Positions 26,638-36,067 are shown, counted from the stretch's first letter. The stretch: DNA of 64,000 nt from Polaromonas sp. (GCF_029945925.1 NZ_JAQSDN010000003.1:1-64000), one strand, 5' to 3'. The notes: a model not told the origin generated them from the letters alone. Numbers and translations: made by a program.

Positions 26638-29600
26638 ATGCTGATGCGCGGTTGCAGGAGCTGGCTGCTTCTCCCGGTGGCGCTGGTACTGGTGCCGGGC
26701 ATGGCGCTTGCCAGTGTGTCGATCAGCACAGCATCCTTGGAAAGGGGCGACGCCAGGACGCGCATCGTGCTGGAGTCCCGCACGGAGCTGCGCTTCAGCC
26801 TGTATATCCTGCGCCATCCCGGGCGCGTGGTGCTGGAGCTCGAAGACGTGGAACTCACCGCGGCGCTGACGGGGCTGGCAGGCCAGATCACCGCCGATCA
26901 TCCCTACATGCAAGCGATGCAGGTCAGGCCCTCCCCCTCTGGCACCGGGGCGGTTCTTCTGGAGTTCGGGCTCAAGGCGGAGGCCGAACCCAACATTTTT
27001 TCGCTCAAGCCCGAAACGGGCAGGGGCTACAGGCTGGTGCTGGACATTGCACCATCTGCCGCACCCACAACCCCACCTGCACCTGCACCTGCACCTGCAC
27101 CTGCGGCGCGCCCCACAATGCCCCCCCGGCAGCCGCCGGCGCTGGCAGCCTCAACGTCGCCCCCGGCGGCGCCCGCCACAACTCCCGGACCCCTGCGCCG
27201 CGCCGATGAGTTGAACCTGGTGTTGCTGGAGGTGCAGCTGGATGAACAGGTGTTGGCCGATGCCATCACGACCTACCAGGCTGGCCGCGAGACATTTCTG
27301 CCTCTGGGTGAACTGGCCAGGCTGCTGACGCTGGCGATCCGGACGCAAGCCGGGCAGGGCACCGCCGACGGTTATGTGCTGAGCGAGGCTCGGGGCTTCA
27401 ACCTGGATGCGCCCCAAGGCAGGATCACGCTGGCCGACCAGACCCAGCTCTTTGACCGGACGCTGGTCCGAGTGGAGGGCGACGACATCTATGTCGCGGC
27501 TTCTCTGCTGTCGCGCTGGTTGCCACTTGATTTCGAGGTGGACCTTTCGAGCCTGGCGCTGCGGGTCAAGCCCAGGGAACGCCTTCCTTTGCAGGAGCGC
27601 CTGGAGCGTGAGCGCCGCGCAGGCAAGCTGGGCGCCCGCACCGGTTACGAAGATCCGGGCTACCCACGCGTGGACATGCCTTACCGCCTGCTGGGCGTGC
27701 CTTTTATCGACCAGACCTTTGGAATGGGGCTGCGAACCGGCAATGGCAGCAGGCAGACCAGCGCCAACTACACCGCTTACCTGACGGGCGACCTTCTGGG
27801 CCTGGAATCTGCTTTTTTTGTCAGCAGCACCCGGCAGGACCCGTCGCCCGACGTGCGTTTCACCCTGGCACGCCACGACCCTGATGCAGGCCTGCTCGGC
27901 CCTTTGCGCGCCCGATCGGTGATGTTCGGCAGCGGTGTCTCCTCTCCCAGTGTGACGAACATCGCCGGCCGCAGTGCAACCGGCAAGGGTTATGGGCTAA
28001 CACTCAGCAATCGTCCCATCACCCAGCCGACCAGTTTTGACCGCCATACGCTGCAGGGTGACCTGCCGCCCGGCTGGGATGTGGAACTGTATTTCAACGA
28101 GGCCCTGGTCGGTTTTCAGAGCTCGCGCGCGGACGGCCGCTACAGCTTTGACGACCAGCCTCTGGCGTATGGGGCCAACGAATTTCGCCTCGTGTTTCAC
28201 GGGCCGCTGGGCCAGCAACGGGTGGAGCGGCAGAGTTTTTTGCTCGAGCAATCCAGCACGCCGACCGGTGCGTTTTACTACAACCTCGCCCAGCACCAGG
28301 ACAGCGCGGGCCAGTCGCGCTCGGTGGCCCAGTTCGAGTGGGGTCTGAACAAGTACCTGACGGGAACCGGCGGCTTTGTCCGTTTGCCGTCATCGCTGAC
28401 CACCGGCAGCACCACCACGGCGGCCACCGGCGTCTCCGGTAGCGACGGACAGCTGTACAGCAACCTGGGACTGCGTGGCTTCTGGAAATCCTTCATTCTC
28501 AGCAGCGACCTTTACCGCTCGTCCAATCGCGGCTGGCTCAATGAGTCAGGCCTGAAGACCCGTGTCGGACCTGTCTCGCTGAGTTACAGCCACCTGCGGC
28601 TCAAGGATTTCGTCAGTGAGCTGTTTTCGCGCAGCGCCGATCCATTGCGCACACGCGACAAGCTGCGGCTCGACGGCGCCATTCCGGCCGGCTGGTTGCC
28701 GCGCTTGCCGGTGACCGTGGAAGTCCAGCGCGAGCAGTTTCAATCCGGCCTCAGCAACGTGGCCCTGACCGGCCGCGTCGCCGCCTATGTCAGGGGCACG
28801 TCAATAGCCAATCAGCTGACCTGGCAAAACTCGGGCGGAGCGACCACGGCCAGCGGCGCCCTGCAACTGAGTTACCGCGTCGGGGTCACCGGTCTGAGTG
28901 GCCAGTTGGGCTACCTCCTCAAACCGCAGGCAAAACTCGATACCGTGGTGCTTTCGGGTGACAGGCGGCTGGGCGAAGGCTATCTGCTCAACCTCGGCCT
29001 GGTGCGCGCCATCAGCAGCCGCGAAACCCTGTACACGGCAGGCTTGAACAAAAGCCTGGGCAGTTACGGGCTGGGACTGAGCACCAGCTATTCCAGCACA
29101 GGGGTGCTGACCGTGGGCGTGCAGCTCTTTATTGCCATGGGCCGGGAACCGCGCCAGGGACAGTGGCGGTTTGACGCGCTGCCCAAAGCCGACAGCGGCG
29201 CCGCATCGGCACGGGTTTTTGTGGACAGCAATGCCAACGGCATCATGGACGCCGGCGAAGAGGCGGTTGAAAACGCCGCGATCACCGTCAACGGCAGCCG
29301 GGCGCCGGTGCGGACCGATGCCGCAGGCATTGCCTGGCTGGACCGTTTGCCGACGCGGCAACATGTGGACCTGGCGGTCGATACGCAGACACTGGAAGAC
29401 CCTTACTGGGCGCCGGTGCGCAAGGGCGTGCGTATGGTGCCACGCCCCGGACATGTGGCGGAAATTGACTTTCCCATCATTTTGACCAGCGAAATTGATG
29501 GCACGGTGTACCTCGCCGAGCACAATTCGAAGCGCGGCATCGGCGATGTGGTGATCGAATTGCTTGACAGCAACCGGCGTGTCGTCACTACAATCAAGAC

Positions 29601-29826
29601 CAGTTCCGACGGCTATTACATTGTTCCGGCCATACCCCAGGGCCGCTATTACGTGCAGGTTTCCCTGGAGCAACTGGGGCGGTTCGGTCTGGTTGATCCG
29701 GGTGTGCGTGAGATCAACATCCTGCCCGACGGGAAATTCATCAACGGCGTGGATTTTCTGCTGCGAAAAAAGCCGGCCGGACCGGTGTCCGGTTTTCCCC
29801 GCGAGGAGCATCATGAAAAGAAATGA
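26638..29826 (+). CDS. Usher-like outer-membrane protein with AMIN and SdrD-B-like domains
   Basis: 1062 residues. A signal peptide ends near MALA/SVSI. An AMIN-like domain (about 28-140) with IVLESRTELRFSLYILRHPG and VVLELEDVELTAAL follows; AMIN domains usually bind cell-wall or secretin-linked structures. Then come a Pro/Ala linker (about 140-185), an N-terminal usher-type region (ELNLVLLEVQLDEQVLADAI), a long beta-barrel-like part (about 340-860) containing the usher-like GDLPPGWDVELYFNEALVGF, and a C-terminal part with ARVFVDSNANGIMDAGEEAV (SdrD-B-like) and a carboxypeptidase-regulatory-like repeat. This architecture differs from FimD/PapC. It probably forms the export pore for the DUF4402 subunits. 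Confidence 0.82.
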   Translation: MLMRGCRSWLLLPVALVLVPGMALASVSISTASLERGDARTRIVLESRTELRFSLYILRHPGRVVLELEDVELTAALTGLAGQITADHPYMQAMQVRPSPSGTGAVLLEFGLKAEAEPNIFSLKPETGRGYRLVLDIAPSAAPTTPPAPAPAPAPAARPTMPPRQPPALAASTSPPAAPATTPGPLRRADELNLVLLEVQLDEQVLADAITTYQAGRETFLPLGELARLLTLAIRTQAGQGTADGYVLSEARGFNLDAPQGRITLADQTQLFDRTLVRVEGDDIYVAASLLSRWLPLDFEVDLSSLALRVKPRERLPLQERLERERRAGKLGARTGYEDPGYPRVDMPYRLLGVPFIDQTFGMGLRTGNGSRQTSANYTAYLTGDLLGLESAFFVSSTRQDPSPDVRFTLARHDPDAGLLGPLRARSVMFGSGVSSPSVTNIAGRSATGKGYGLTLSNRPITQPTSFDRHTLQGDLPPGWDVELYFNEALVGFQSSRADGRYSFDDQPLAYGANEFRLVFHGPLGQQRVERQSFLLEQSSTPTGAFYYNLAQHQDSAGQSRSVAQFEWGLNKYLTGTGGFVRLPSSLTTGSTTTAATGVSGSDGQLYSNLGLRGFWKSFILSSDLYRSSNRGWLNESGLKTRVGPVSLSYSHLRLKDFVSELFSRSADPLRTRDKLRLDGAIPAGWLPRLPVTVEVQREQFQSGLSNVALTGRVAAYVRGTSIANQLTWQNSGGATTASGALQLSYRVGVTGLSGQLGYLLKPQAKLDTVVLSGDRRLGEGYLLNLGLVRAISSRETLYTAGLNKSLGSYGLGLSTSYSSTGVLTVGVQLFIAMGREPRQGQWRFDALPKADSGAASARVFVDSNANGIMDAGEEAVENAAITVNGSRAPVRTDAAGIAWLDRLPTRQHVDLAVDTQTLEDPYWAPVRKGVRMVPRPGHVAEIDFPIILTSEIDGTVYLAEHNSKRGIGDVVIELLDSNRRVVTTIKTSSDGYYIVPAIPQGRYYVQVSLEQLGRFGLVDPGVREINILPDGKFINGVDFLLRKKPAGPVSGFPREEHHEKK
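27074..27103 (+). repeat. Five tandem CACCTG hexamers in the usher-like gene
   Basis: Five exact CACCTG units encode an alternating Pro-Ala run in the linker after the AMIN domain. Unit-number changes would keep the frame and only alter linker length. Confidence 0.85.
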
Positions 29827-30364
29827 TTGGTGGCCAACGATTCCTCAGCCGGCCATGGCCTGCGCGCTTTTAATCGGCGCTTGGGCCCTGACGGCCGGCA
29901 GCAGCCATGCTGCATCGGCGGTAGGTACGGTGGGGGCCACCGTGGTTGAGTCGGTGACAGTGGTCATCACGCCGCCGCCGGCGCCCACACCCGTGGCGAC
30001 ACCCGCCCCCGCGCCTGCCGTGGTTGAAACGCCGGCCTTGGCGGGGACCGTCTTCACCGTTGAAAGTTTCACCAGCAGCCTGTCCACCAGCGGTCCCTTG
30101 CTGCGTGTCGGGGGGGCGCCTCCCTCCGGCACCGGTGGAAGTGGTGTTCAGGGGAGCGGAGCGGCGGAAGGGGGCGGCGGAACGCAGGGCGCCACGGCTA
30201 CACAGGGCAGCGTGGGCGCAGGTGCCGCGCCGCCAGCGGCCAGTACCGCGACCGTCAATGTGACGCGCAAGGCCGATGGCTCCCTGGCCGTCAGCGGTGG
30301 GTCAGGGCTGACCTTTGCCGTGTCGGAACCGGTCAATGGCGCGGTCAACATCGAGTACAACTGA
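29813..30364 (+). CDS. Secreted Pro/Gly-rich DUF4402-like protein
   Basis: 183 residues from ATG 29813, overlapping the end of the usher-like gene by 14 bases with GAGGAG upstream, so the two are translationally coupled. The signal peptide ends near SSHA/ASAVG. The start ASAVGTVGATVVESVTVVIT and the end EPVNGAVNIEYN resemble the ends of the DUF4402 subunits. Between them are a Pro-rich stretch, a Gly/Ser-rich stretch and a G7 run at 30110-30116. It could be a minor or tip subunit of the same fibre. No family is recognised with confidence. Confidence 0.72.
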   Translation: MKRNDWWPTIPQPAMACALLIGAWALTAGSSHAASAVGTVGATVVESVTVVITPPPAPTPVATPAPAPAVVETPALAGTVFTVESFTSSLSTSGPLLRVGGAPPSGTGGSGVQGSGAAEGGGGTQGATATQGSVGAGAAPPAASTATVNVTRKADGSLAVSGGSGLTFAVSEPVNGAVNIEYN

Positions 30365-30395
30365 CCTGGCTGCAGCTACGATTGCACCGGCGCCG

Positions 30396-31100
30396 CTAAC
30401 GTTTTTGATATTGCGTCTTGCCAAACAGCACTTCGCGTGCCTTGTCGTCGGTGATGGGGCGGCGCAGATCGGCCAGCACCTTGACGCCGCGCTGCACGGC
30501 AGGCCGGACCGCGATGACGTCAAACCATTTCTTCAGGTGCGGGTAGTCGGCCCAGGTGATGCCGTGGTTTTCCCAGTTGCGCAGCCACGGGAAGATGGCG
30601 ATGTCTGCAATCGTGTACTGGTTGCAGGCGATGAACTTGCTGCCCGCCAGCTGCTGGTTCATCACACCGTAAAGCCGTCGGGTCTCGTTGGTGTAGCGTT
30701 CGATCGCGTAGTCGATTTTCTCGGGCGCGTACTGGCGGAAGTGGTGGGTCTGCCCGATCATGGGGCCGACGCCGCCCATCTGGAACATCAGCCATTGCAG
30801 GACCTGGAACTTCAACCGGTCACTTTTCGGCAGGAATCTGCCGGTTTTGGCCGCCAGGTACAGCAAGATGGCACCGGATTCGAACAGTGCCATGGGTTTG
30901 CCGTCTGGCCCCTCGGGGTCCACCAGCGCGGGAATCTTGTTGTTCGGGCTGATGGCCAGAAACTCGGGCTGGAACTGGTCGCCGGTGCCGATGTTGACCG
31001 GAATCGCTTCCCAGTCGCGACCGAGGCGAAAGCCGCACTCTTCCAGCATGATGTGGACCTTGTGGCCGTTGGGTGTGGGCCAGGAATAGACTTTGAGCAT
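30396..31100 (-). CDS. Glutathione S-transferase family protein (YfcG/Ure2-like)
   Basis: 234 residues. The N-terminal thioredoxin-like domain begins MLKVYSWPTPNGHKVHIMLE and carries NNKIPALVDPEG and LFESGAILLYLA, the glutathione-binding cis-Pro and Glu-Ser motifs. The helical C-terminal domain contains CNQYTIADIAIFPWLRNW. This pattern fits the YfcG/YghU group, which act as glutathione-dependent disulfide reductases. The gene is convergent with the last pilus-cluster gene. Its substrate is unknown. Confidence 0.88.
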   Translation of the reverse strand: MLKVYSWPTPNGHKVHIMLEECGFRLGRDWEAIPVNIGTGDQFQPEFLAISPNNKIPALVDPEGPDGKPMALFESGAILLYLAAKTGRFLPKSDRLKFQVLQWLMFQMGGVGPMIGQTHHFRQYAPEKIDYAIERYTNETRRLYGVMNQQLAGSKFIACNQYTIADIAIFPWLRNWENHGITWADYPHLKKWFDVIAVRPAVQRGVKVLADLRRPITDDKAREVLFGKTQYQKR

Positions 31101-31198
31101 GAACGCAACCTTTGGAACTATGATGGCAAAGAGCTTGTCCGCGCCGCTTGCTGGCGGGTGGACAGGTTCTCAAGCACTTTAAGAGAAAAGCCGGAACC

Positions 31199-31882
31199 AT
31201 GTTTGAGCGCCTGAAAAAGGTCTTTGTGCGAAGCGAGACTCAGCCGCTGGAAGCGGTAAGGCCCGACGCGGTGTCGGAGTGGGCCAGCACGCACGGCTTC
31301 AGTTACTCCAGCCAGGGCAAGGGCGCCGGTTGTGTGCTGACCGGCAAGGTGAAAGGCAAGCCCTGGAAGCTGGAGAGCGGGGCGGCATCACGCGACTACA
31401 TCGTCGGGGAGGAGCTCCGTGCCCGTGCAGCGCTGGACATCAACGAAGATGCGGCGGTGCTCATCATGAACCGGCCACTCAAGGAGTCGCTGGAAAAACG
31501 CGCCTACGCGATTTACACCGACACGCTGCAGACCACCGCCGACCCCAGCCTGCCCGAGGAGATGCGCTGGCTGGCCATGTACGAGGAGTTCGGCTGGAGC
31601 AGTCTGGTGCCCGAATTCTGGGAGCGGTACACCGTGCTGGCCGACCGGCGCGAAAATGCCCTGGCATGGCTGGACAGCAACCTGGCCGAACTGCTGCTTC
31701 ACTGGCCCGAGCCGGGCCCGGATGCGCAAACTCCCTTCATCCTGATGCTGTTGCGCGGCAAGGCCTACCTGCGCATGCAGTACAGCCCGCCCAGCATCGC
31801 CACGCTGCAACATGCCGCGATCGTGTACACCAGCGCCTGTGAATCGGCGCTGGCCGGCCTGTCGACCGATATCACCCTGTAG
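31199..31882 (+). CDS. Hypothetical protein of about 227 residues
   Basis: I do not recognise this protein. I prefer ATG 31199 (MFERLKKVFVRSE) over the upstream TTG because the preceding 17 residues look untranslated; no strong ribosome-binding site is visible for either. It is soluble, without signal peptide or membrane helix. The first half (SEWASTHGFSYSSQGKGAGC) looks like a small alpha/beta domain, and the second half is helical and acidic (EEMRWLAMYEEFGWSSLVPE). It is divergent from the glutathione transferase. A dispersed repeat begins just after its stop. Confidence 0.7.
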   Translation: MFERLKKVFVRSETQPLEAVRPDAVSEWASTHGFSYSSQGKGAGCVLTGKVKGKPWKLESGAASRDYIVGEELRARAALDINEDAAVLIMNRPLKESLEKRAYAIYTDTLQTTADPSLPEEMRWLAMYEEFGWSSLVPEFWERYTVLADRRENALAWLDSNLAELLLHWPEPGPDAQTPFILMLLRGKAYLRMQYSPPSIATLQHAAIVYTSACESALAGLSTDITL

Positions 31883-31889
31883 TTTTAAG

Positions 31890-31946
31890 TGAAATCGGGC
31901 TCCAGCCCAACAGGGTCGGGCGCTGCCAGCTATATTTTTGATAGCG
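31890..31946 (-). repeat. Dispersed 55-60 bp repeat (copy 3)
   Basis: Minus-strand reading gives GCTATCAAAAATATAGCTGG, CAGCGCCCGACCCTGTTGGG, CTGGAGCCCGATTTC. It matches the family at 3243 and lies between two converging genes. Confidence 0.7.
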
Positions 31947-31968
31947 AATGTAGGAGCTGGCCGCCGGT

Positions 31969-33228
31969 TCAGCTGCCGCGGGTAATGGGCATCTCGACCG
32001 CACCGGGTAGGCCCAAGTGTTTGGCCAGTTCCAGCTTGGCCAGCGAGGCACGGTGCACCTCGTCCGGACCGTCGGCCAGGCGCAACGTGCGCTGGTGGGC
32101 GTAGGCATAGGCCAGCGGGAAATCGTCGGACACGCCGCCACCGCCATGCGCCTGGATGGCCCAGTCGATGATCTGGCAGGCCATGTTGGGCGCAACCACC
32201 TTGATCATCGCGATTTCGGCCTTGGCGACCTTGTTGCCGACCGTGTCCATCATGTACGCCGCCTTGAGCGTCAGCAACCTGGCCTGGTCGATCATGCAGC
32301 GTGCATCGGCAATCCGTTCGTGCCAGACCGACTGGCGTGCCACCGGTTTGCCGAAAGCGATGCGGCTGTTCAGGCGCTTGCACATCAGTTCGAGTGCGCG
32401 TTCGGCAATGCCGATGCTGCGCATGCAGTGGTGAATGCGTCCGGGGCCAAGGCGGCCTTGCGCAATTTCAAAACCGCGGCCTTCGCCGAGCAGCAGGTTG
32501 CCCACCGGCACGCGCACGTTGGTCAGCCGCACTTCCATGTGGCCGTGCGGTGCGTCGTCGTAACCGAACACGCTCAGGGGGCGGATCACGGTGATGCCGG
32601 GCGCATTGGCCGGCACCAGGATCATGGACTGCTGCTCATGGCGGCCCGCGTCGGGGTTGGTTTTGCCCATGACGATGTAAATCGCGCAGCGCGGATCGCC
32701 GGCGCCCGACGACCACCACTTCAGGCCGTTGATCACATAGTCGTCACCGTCGCGGACGATGCTGCACTGGATGTTGGTGGCGTCGGACGAAGCCACTTCG
32801 GGCTCGGTCATCAGGAAGGCCGAACGGATCTCGCCCTTGAGCAGGGGTTCCAGCCAGCGGTCCTTGTTGGCTTCCGAACCGTAACGGGCGATCGTTTCCA
32901 TGTTGCCGGTGTCGGGCGCGGAGCAGTTGAAGATTTCTGGCGCAAAAGGCACGCGGCCCATGATTTCGCACAGGGGCGCGTATTCGAGGTTGGACAGGCC
33001 TTCGGGCGCTCGCGGCGAATGCGGCAGGAACAGGTTCCACAAGCCCGCAGCGCGGGCCTTGGGTTTGAGCTCCTCGATGAGGGTGGTCGGAATCCACGGA
33101 TTGCCCTTGGCGCGGTTCTCGGCAATCTCGCGGAAGAAACGCGCCTCGTTCGGGTAAACATGCTGGTCCATGAAGGCCAGCAGGCGGGCCTGCAGTTCCT
33201 GGACTTTGGGGGTGTAGTTGAATTCCAT
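31969..33228 (-). CDS. Acyl-CoA dehydrogenase family protein
   Basis: 419 residues, of the ACAD10/11-like group that is usually encoded next to an APH-like kinase, as here. The N-terminal helical domain starts [20 protein letters not shown]; the FAD/substrate region contains [20 protein letters not shown] and [17 protein letters not shown]; the C-terminal part has [20 protein letters not shown]. It should oxidise an acyl-CoA with FAD and pass electrons to ETF. It follows the kinase-like gene by 42 bases in the same direction, so the two are probably co-expressed. The acyl chain preference is not evident. Confidence 0.92.
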   Translation of the reverse strand: MEFNYTPKVQELQARLLAFMDQHVYPNEARFFREIAENRAKGNPWIPTTLIEELKPKARAAGLWNLFLPHSPRAPEGLSNLEYAPLCEIMGRVPFAPEIFNCSAPDTGNMETIARYGSEANKDRWLEPLLKGEIRSAFLMTEPEVASSDATNIQCSIVRDGDDYVINGLKWWSSGAGDPRCAIYIVMGKTNPDAGRHEQQSMILVPANAPGITVIRPLSVFGYDDAPHGHMEVRLTNVRVPVGNLLLGEGRGFEIAQGRLGPGRIHHCMRSIGIAERALELMCKRLNSRIAFGKPVARQSVWHERIADARCMIDQARLLTLKAAYMMDTVGNKVAKAEIAMIKVVAPNMACQIIDWAIQAHGGGGVSDDFPLAYAYAHQRTLRLADGPDEVHRASLAKLELAKHLGLPGAVEMPITRGS

Positions 33229-33270
33229 CGTTATCTCCTGGAGTGGCGTCGTCGTAAAGGGGGAAGGCCG

Positions 33271-34371
33271 TCAGGCGCTCTGTGACTGGCTTTTCTGCGC
33301 AAAATCCCATGCCATGCGAGCCAGTGCAGGCGCACCTTTGGCAGAGGCGACGGCCTGGGCGCTGGCCGCGGTGCCGGTTTCAACGCGCTTGGCGATGCCC
33401 TGCAAAATGGCCGCGAGCCGGAACAGGTTGTAGGCGAGGTAAAAATTCCAGTCGGCCTTGATCAGCTCGGGGCTGGCAAACCCGGTGCGTTCGCAGTACA
33501 GGCGGATGTATTCGGCTTCGCTCGGGATGCCCAGGCTGGCGACGTCCAGACCGCCGATGCCGCGGAAAGCCCCCGGCGGAATGTGCCAGGCCATGCAGTG
33601 GTAGCTGAAATCGGCCAGCGGGTGGCCCAGCGTGGACAACTCCCAGTCCAGCACTGCCAACACACGCGGCTCGGTGGGGTGAAACATCAGGTTGTCCAGG
33701 CGGAAGTCGCCATGCACGATGGAGACCATGGCCTCGTCGCGCGCACTGGCCGGTATGTTGGCAGGCAGCCAGACCATCAACTGGTCCATCTCGGGGATGG
33801 GCTCGGTGATGGAGGCGGTGTACTGCTTGCTCCAGCGGCCGATCTGGCGCTCGAAGTAGTTGCCGGGTTTGCCGTAGTCGGCCAGCCCGCGCTCGGCGAA
33901 CTTCACCTTGTGCAGCGCGGCAATGACGCGGTTCATCTCGCGGTAAATATCGCCGCGCTGGGAATTCGTCATGCCCGGCAGTGCCTGGTCCCACAGGACG
34001 CGGCCCTCGACAAACTCCATCACGTAGAAGGCCCGGCCTATCACGGATTCGTCTTCGCACAGGCAATACATTTTGGCGACCGGCACGTCGGTGCCCTGCA
34101 GGCCGGTCATGACCTTGAACTCGCGCTCGACTGCATGGGCCGAAGGCAGCAATTTCGCGACCGGCCCTGGTTTTGCGCGCATCACGTACGAGCGCTGGGG
34201 CGTGATCAGCTTGTAGGTCGGGTTGGACTGGCCGCCCTTGAATATTTCGGCGCTCAGCGGGCCCTGAAAACCCGGCAGGTGTTTCTCGAGGTAGGTACTC
34301 AGCGCGTCCATGTCGAAAGCGTGCTGGCCCGAAACCGCGCGGGTACCCAGGAAATGGTCAAAGTTGCTCAT
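33271..34371 (-). CDS. APH-like phosphotransferase family protein
   Basis: 366 residues with an aminoglycoside-phosphotransferase/choline-kinase fold. Early glycine-rich segment EIFKGGQSNPTYKLITPQRS, then the catalytic loop VHGDFRLDNLMFHP, then the metal-binding VLAVLDWELSTLGHPLADFS. Bacterial members beside acyl-CoA dehydrogenases resemble the kinase half of eukaryotic ACAD10/11 and probably phosphorylate a 4-hydroxyacyl-CoA for its further breakdown. This fits the adjacent dehydrogenase. It begins 4 bases after the regulator gene upstream, suggesting one transcript. Confidence 0.9.
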   Translation of the reverse strand: MSNFDHFLGTRAVSGQHAFDMDALSTYLEKHLPGFQGPLSAEIFKGGQSNPTYKLITPQRSYVMRAKPGPVAKLLPSAHAVEREFKVMTGLQGTDVPVAKMYCLCEDESVIGRAFYVMEFVEGRVLWDQALPGMTNSQRGDIYREMNRVIAALHKVKFAERGLADYGKPGNYFERQIGRWSKQYTASITEPIPEMDQLMVWLPANIPASARDEAMVSIVHGDFRLDNLMFHPTEPRVLAVLDWELSTLGHPLADFSYHCMAWHIPPGAFRGIGGLDVASLGIPSEAEYIRLYCERTGFASPELIKADWNFYLAYNLFRLAAILQGIAKRVETGTAASAQAVASAKGAPALARMAWDFAQKSQSQSA

Positions 34372-34375
34372 CGTT

Positions 34376-35101
34376 TCATTTTTCCAGGTCGGCTTCAGAA
34401 ATGCGCATCAGCGCTTCGCGGTTGCGCACCACCAAGCCGCCCGGTTCGATGCGGATGGCATCTTCGCGCTCCATGGCCTTGAGCTCCTGGTTCACGCGCT
34501 GGCGCGAGGCCCCCAGCAATTGCGCCAGTTCTTCCTGGGCCAGTTGCAGGCCGATGCGCACCTCGCGCCCGTCGCTGAGGCTGCTGACGCCGTAGCTGCG
34601 CACCAGGTGCAGCAGCTGCTTGGCCAGCCGCGCGCGCAGGGGCAGGGTGTTGAGGTCTTCCACCAGGCCGTAGAGCTGCCGGATGCGGCGCGCGTGCAGG
34701 CGCAGCATGGCCTCGTACAACTCCACATGGGCGGCCAGAATCTTTTTGAAGTCGGCCTTGGCCACGCACAGGATGGTGGTCTCGCCATGCGCATAGGCGT
34801 CGTGCGTGCGCCGGTCGCCGTCGAAAATAGCCACATCGCCGAACCAGATGCCGGGCTCCACATAGGTCAGCGTGATCTGCTTGCCCGAGATCGAGGTCGA
34901 ACTCACCCGCACGGCGCCTTTGGCGCAGGCAATCCATTGTTCCGGCGGGTCGCCGCGGGCGGCGATCAGTTCGCCATCCTTGAAACGTTGGACGTAAGCG
35001 CATCGAAGTATGTCGTGCCTGAGTGAGGGGGATAGGGATGAAAACCAGCGGCCACCGTTGATGGCCTCTCTTTCGTCTATCGTAAGAATGGGATCGTCCA
35101 T
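34376..35101 (-). CDS. Crp/Fnr-family transcriptional regulator
   Basis: 241 residues. A cyclic-nucleotide-binding-like domain (about 25-140) includes FKDGELIAARGDPPEQWIAC and WFGDVAIFDGDRRTHDAYA, and a C-terminal winged HTH includes LAQEELAQLLGASRQRVNQE. No N-terminal cysteine cluster for an Fe-S centre is present, so it is not a classical Fnr. It is first in the regulator, kinase, acyl-CoA dehydrogenase unit and probably controls it. Effector unknown. Confidence 0.9.
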   Translation of the reverse strand: MDDPILTIDEREAINGGRWFSSLSPSLRHDILRCAYVQRFKDGELIAARGDPPEQWIACAKGAVRVSSTSISGKQITLTYVEPGIWFGDVAIFDGDRRTHDAYAHGETTILCVAKADFKKILAAHVELYEAMLRLHARRIRQLYGLVEDLNTLPLRARLAKQLLHLVRSYGVSSLSDGREVRIGLQLAQEELAQLLGASRQRVNQELKAMEREDAIRIEPGGLVVRNREALMRISEADLEK

Positions 35102-35233
35102 AGCCTGTCTTTTGGGTGACTCACAAGAGAGCTATTGTCGCGCCAGCGACGATGCCGCAGACCTCCATCTGTCGCCTCGGTGTCCCGGTCACCCATCCGC
35201 TGCACAGGCATGGCCTGCGCGCCCAGGGCCTGC

Positions 35234-36013
35234 TCAGTCGTAGACCGGCGGCCGCTTTTCCAGAAAGGCCGCAATGCCTTCGCCGCCATTGGGGTGGTGC
35301 AGGTTGCGCACGAAATGCCCGCGTTCGGCGTCCAGCTGCTGGCTCAGGGTGTTGGCCTGCGCGTCATTGATGAGTTCCTTGATGCTGGCCAGCACATTGG
35401 GCGCGCGTGCATTAAGCGTGTCGGCCAGTTTCAGTGCCTCGTTGAGCGCATCACCGGCGGCGACGCTGCGGTTGACCAGGCCCAGCGCCTGCAGCCGCGG
35501 TGCGCCTATGCGTTCACCACACATCAGCAGTTCGGCGACCAGCGCGCGCGGCAGGGCACGGCTCAGTGCCCAGCTGCCGCCGCCGTCAGGCGACAGCGCC
35601 ACGCTGCTGTAGGCCATCACAAACACGGCGTTGTCTGCCGCGACCACGAAATCGCAGGCCAATGCCAGTGAAAAACCGGCACCGGCCGCGGCGCCCTCGA
35701 CCGCTGCAATCACCGGCTTCGGGAAAGTGCGTATCGAATCGATCCAGCTGTGCAAGCCGTTGATGCTCTGGGCTTGCACCTCCGTCGGCAGTTGCCGGTT
35801 GCCCTGCAGGCGATGCAGGTTGCCGCCAGCGCAGAAGTTGGCGCCTTCCCCGGTGATGACCACGCTGCGGATGTCGGGGTTGTTCTCGGCCGCGTTGAGC
35901 GCTTCCACGCCCGCGGCATAGATTTCCGGGCCGAGTGCATTCTTGAACTCGGGGTTGCTCAGGGTCAGCACCAGGGTGGCGCCGTCGCTGGTGCTTTTCA
36001 GTGCGCCTGCCAT
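35234..36013 (-). CDS. Enoyl-CoA hydratase/isomerase family protein
   Basis: 259 residues from the ATG at 36013 (MAGALKSTSD); the open frame extends upstream but into a repeat. It has crotonase features: VVITGEGANFCAGGNLHRL with the first oxyanion-hole region, and AVEGAAAGAGFSLALACDFV with the second. The family's catalytic Glu region is replaced by SSVALSPDGGGSWAL, so it may be an isomerase or other crotonase rather than a classical hydratase. It belongs with the 3-hydroxyacyl-CoA dehydrogenase upstream in the same direction, 150 bases away. Confidence 0.87.
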   Translation of the reverse strand: MAGALKSTSDGATLVLTLSNPEFKNALGPEIYAAGVEALNAAENNPDIRSVVITGEGANFCAGGNLHRLQGNRQLPTEVQAQSINGLHSWIDSIRTFPKPVIAAVEGAAAGAGFSLALACDFVVAADNAVFVMAYSSVALSPDGGGSWALSRALPRALVAELLMCGERIGAPRLQALGLVNRSVAAGDALNEALKLADTLNARAPNVLASIKELINDAQANTLSQQLDAERGHFVRNLHHPNGGEGIAAFLEKRPPVYD

Positions 36014-36067
36014 GTCAGTTTTTCCAGTACAGCGAAATAGGGAACAAGCAGGAAGCATGGTCCCATA

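Noticed and set aside
25582..26913. 443-residue antisense frame over the chaperone gene
   Set aside because: Low-complexity shadow of two sense genes with signal peptides and ribosome-binding sites.
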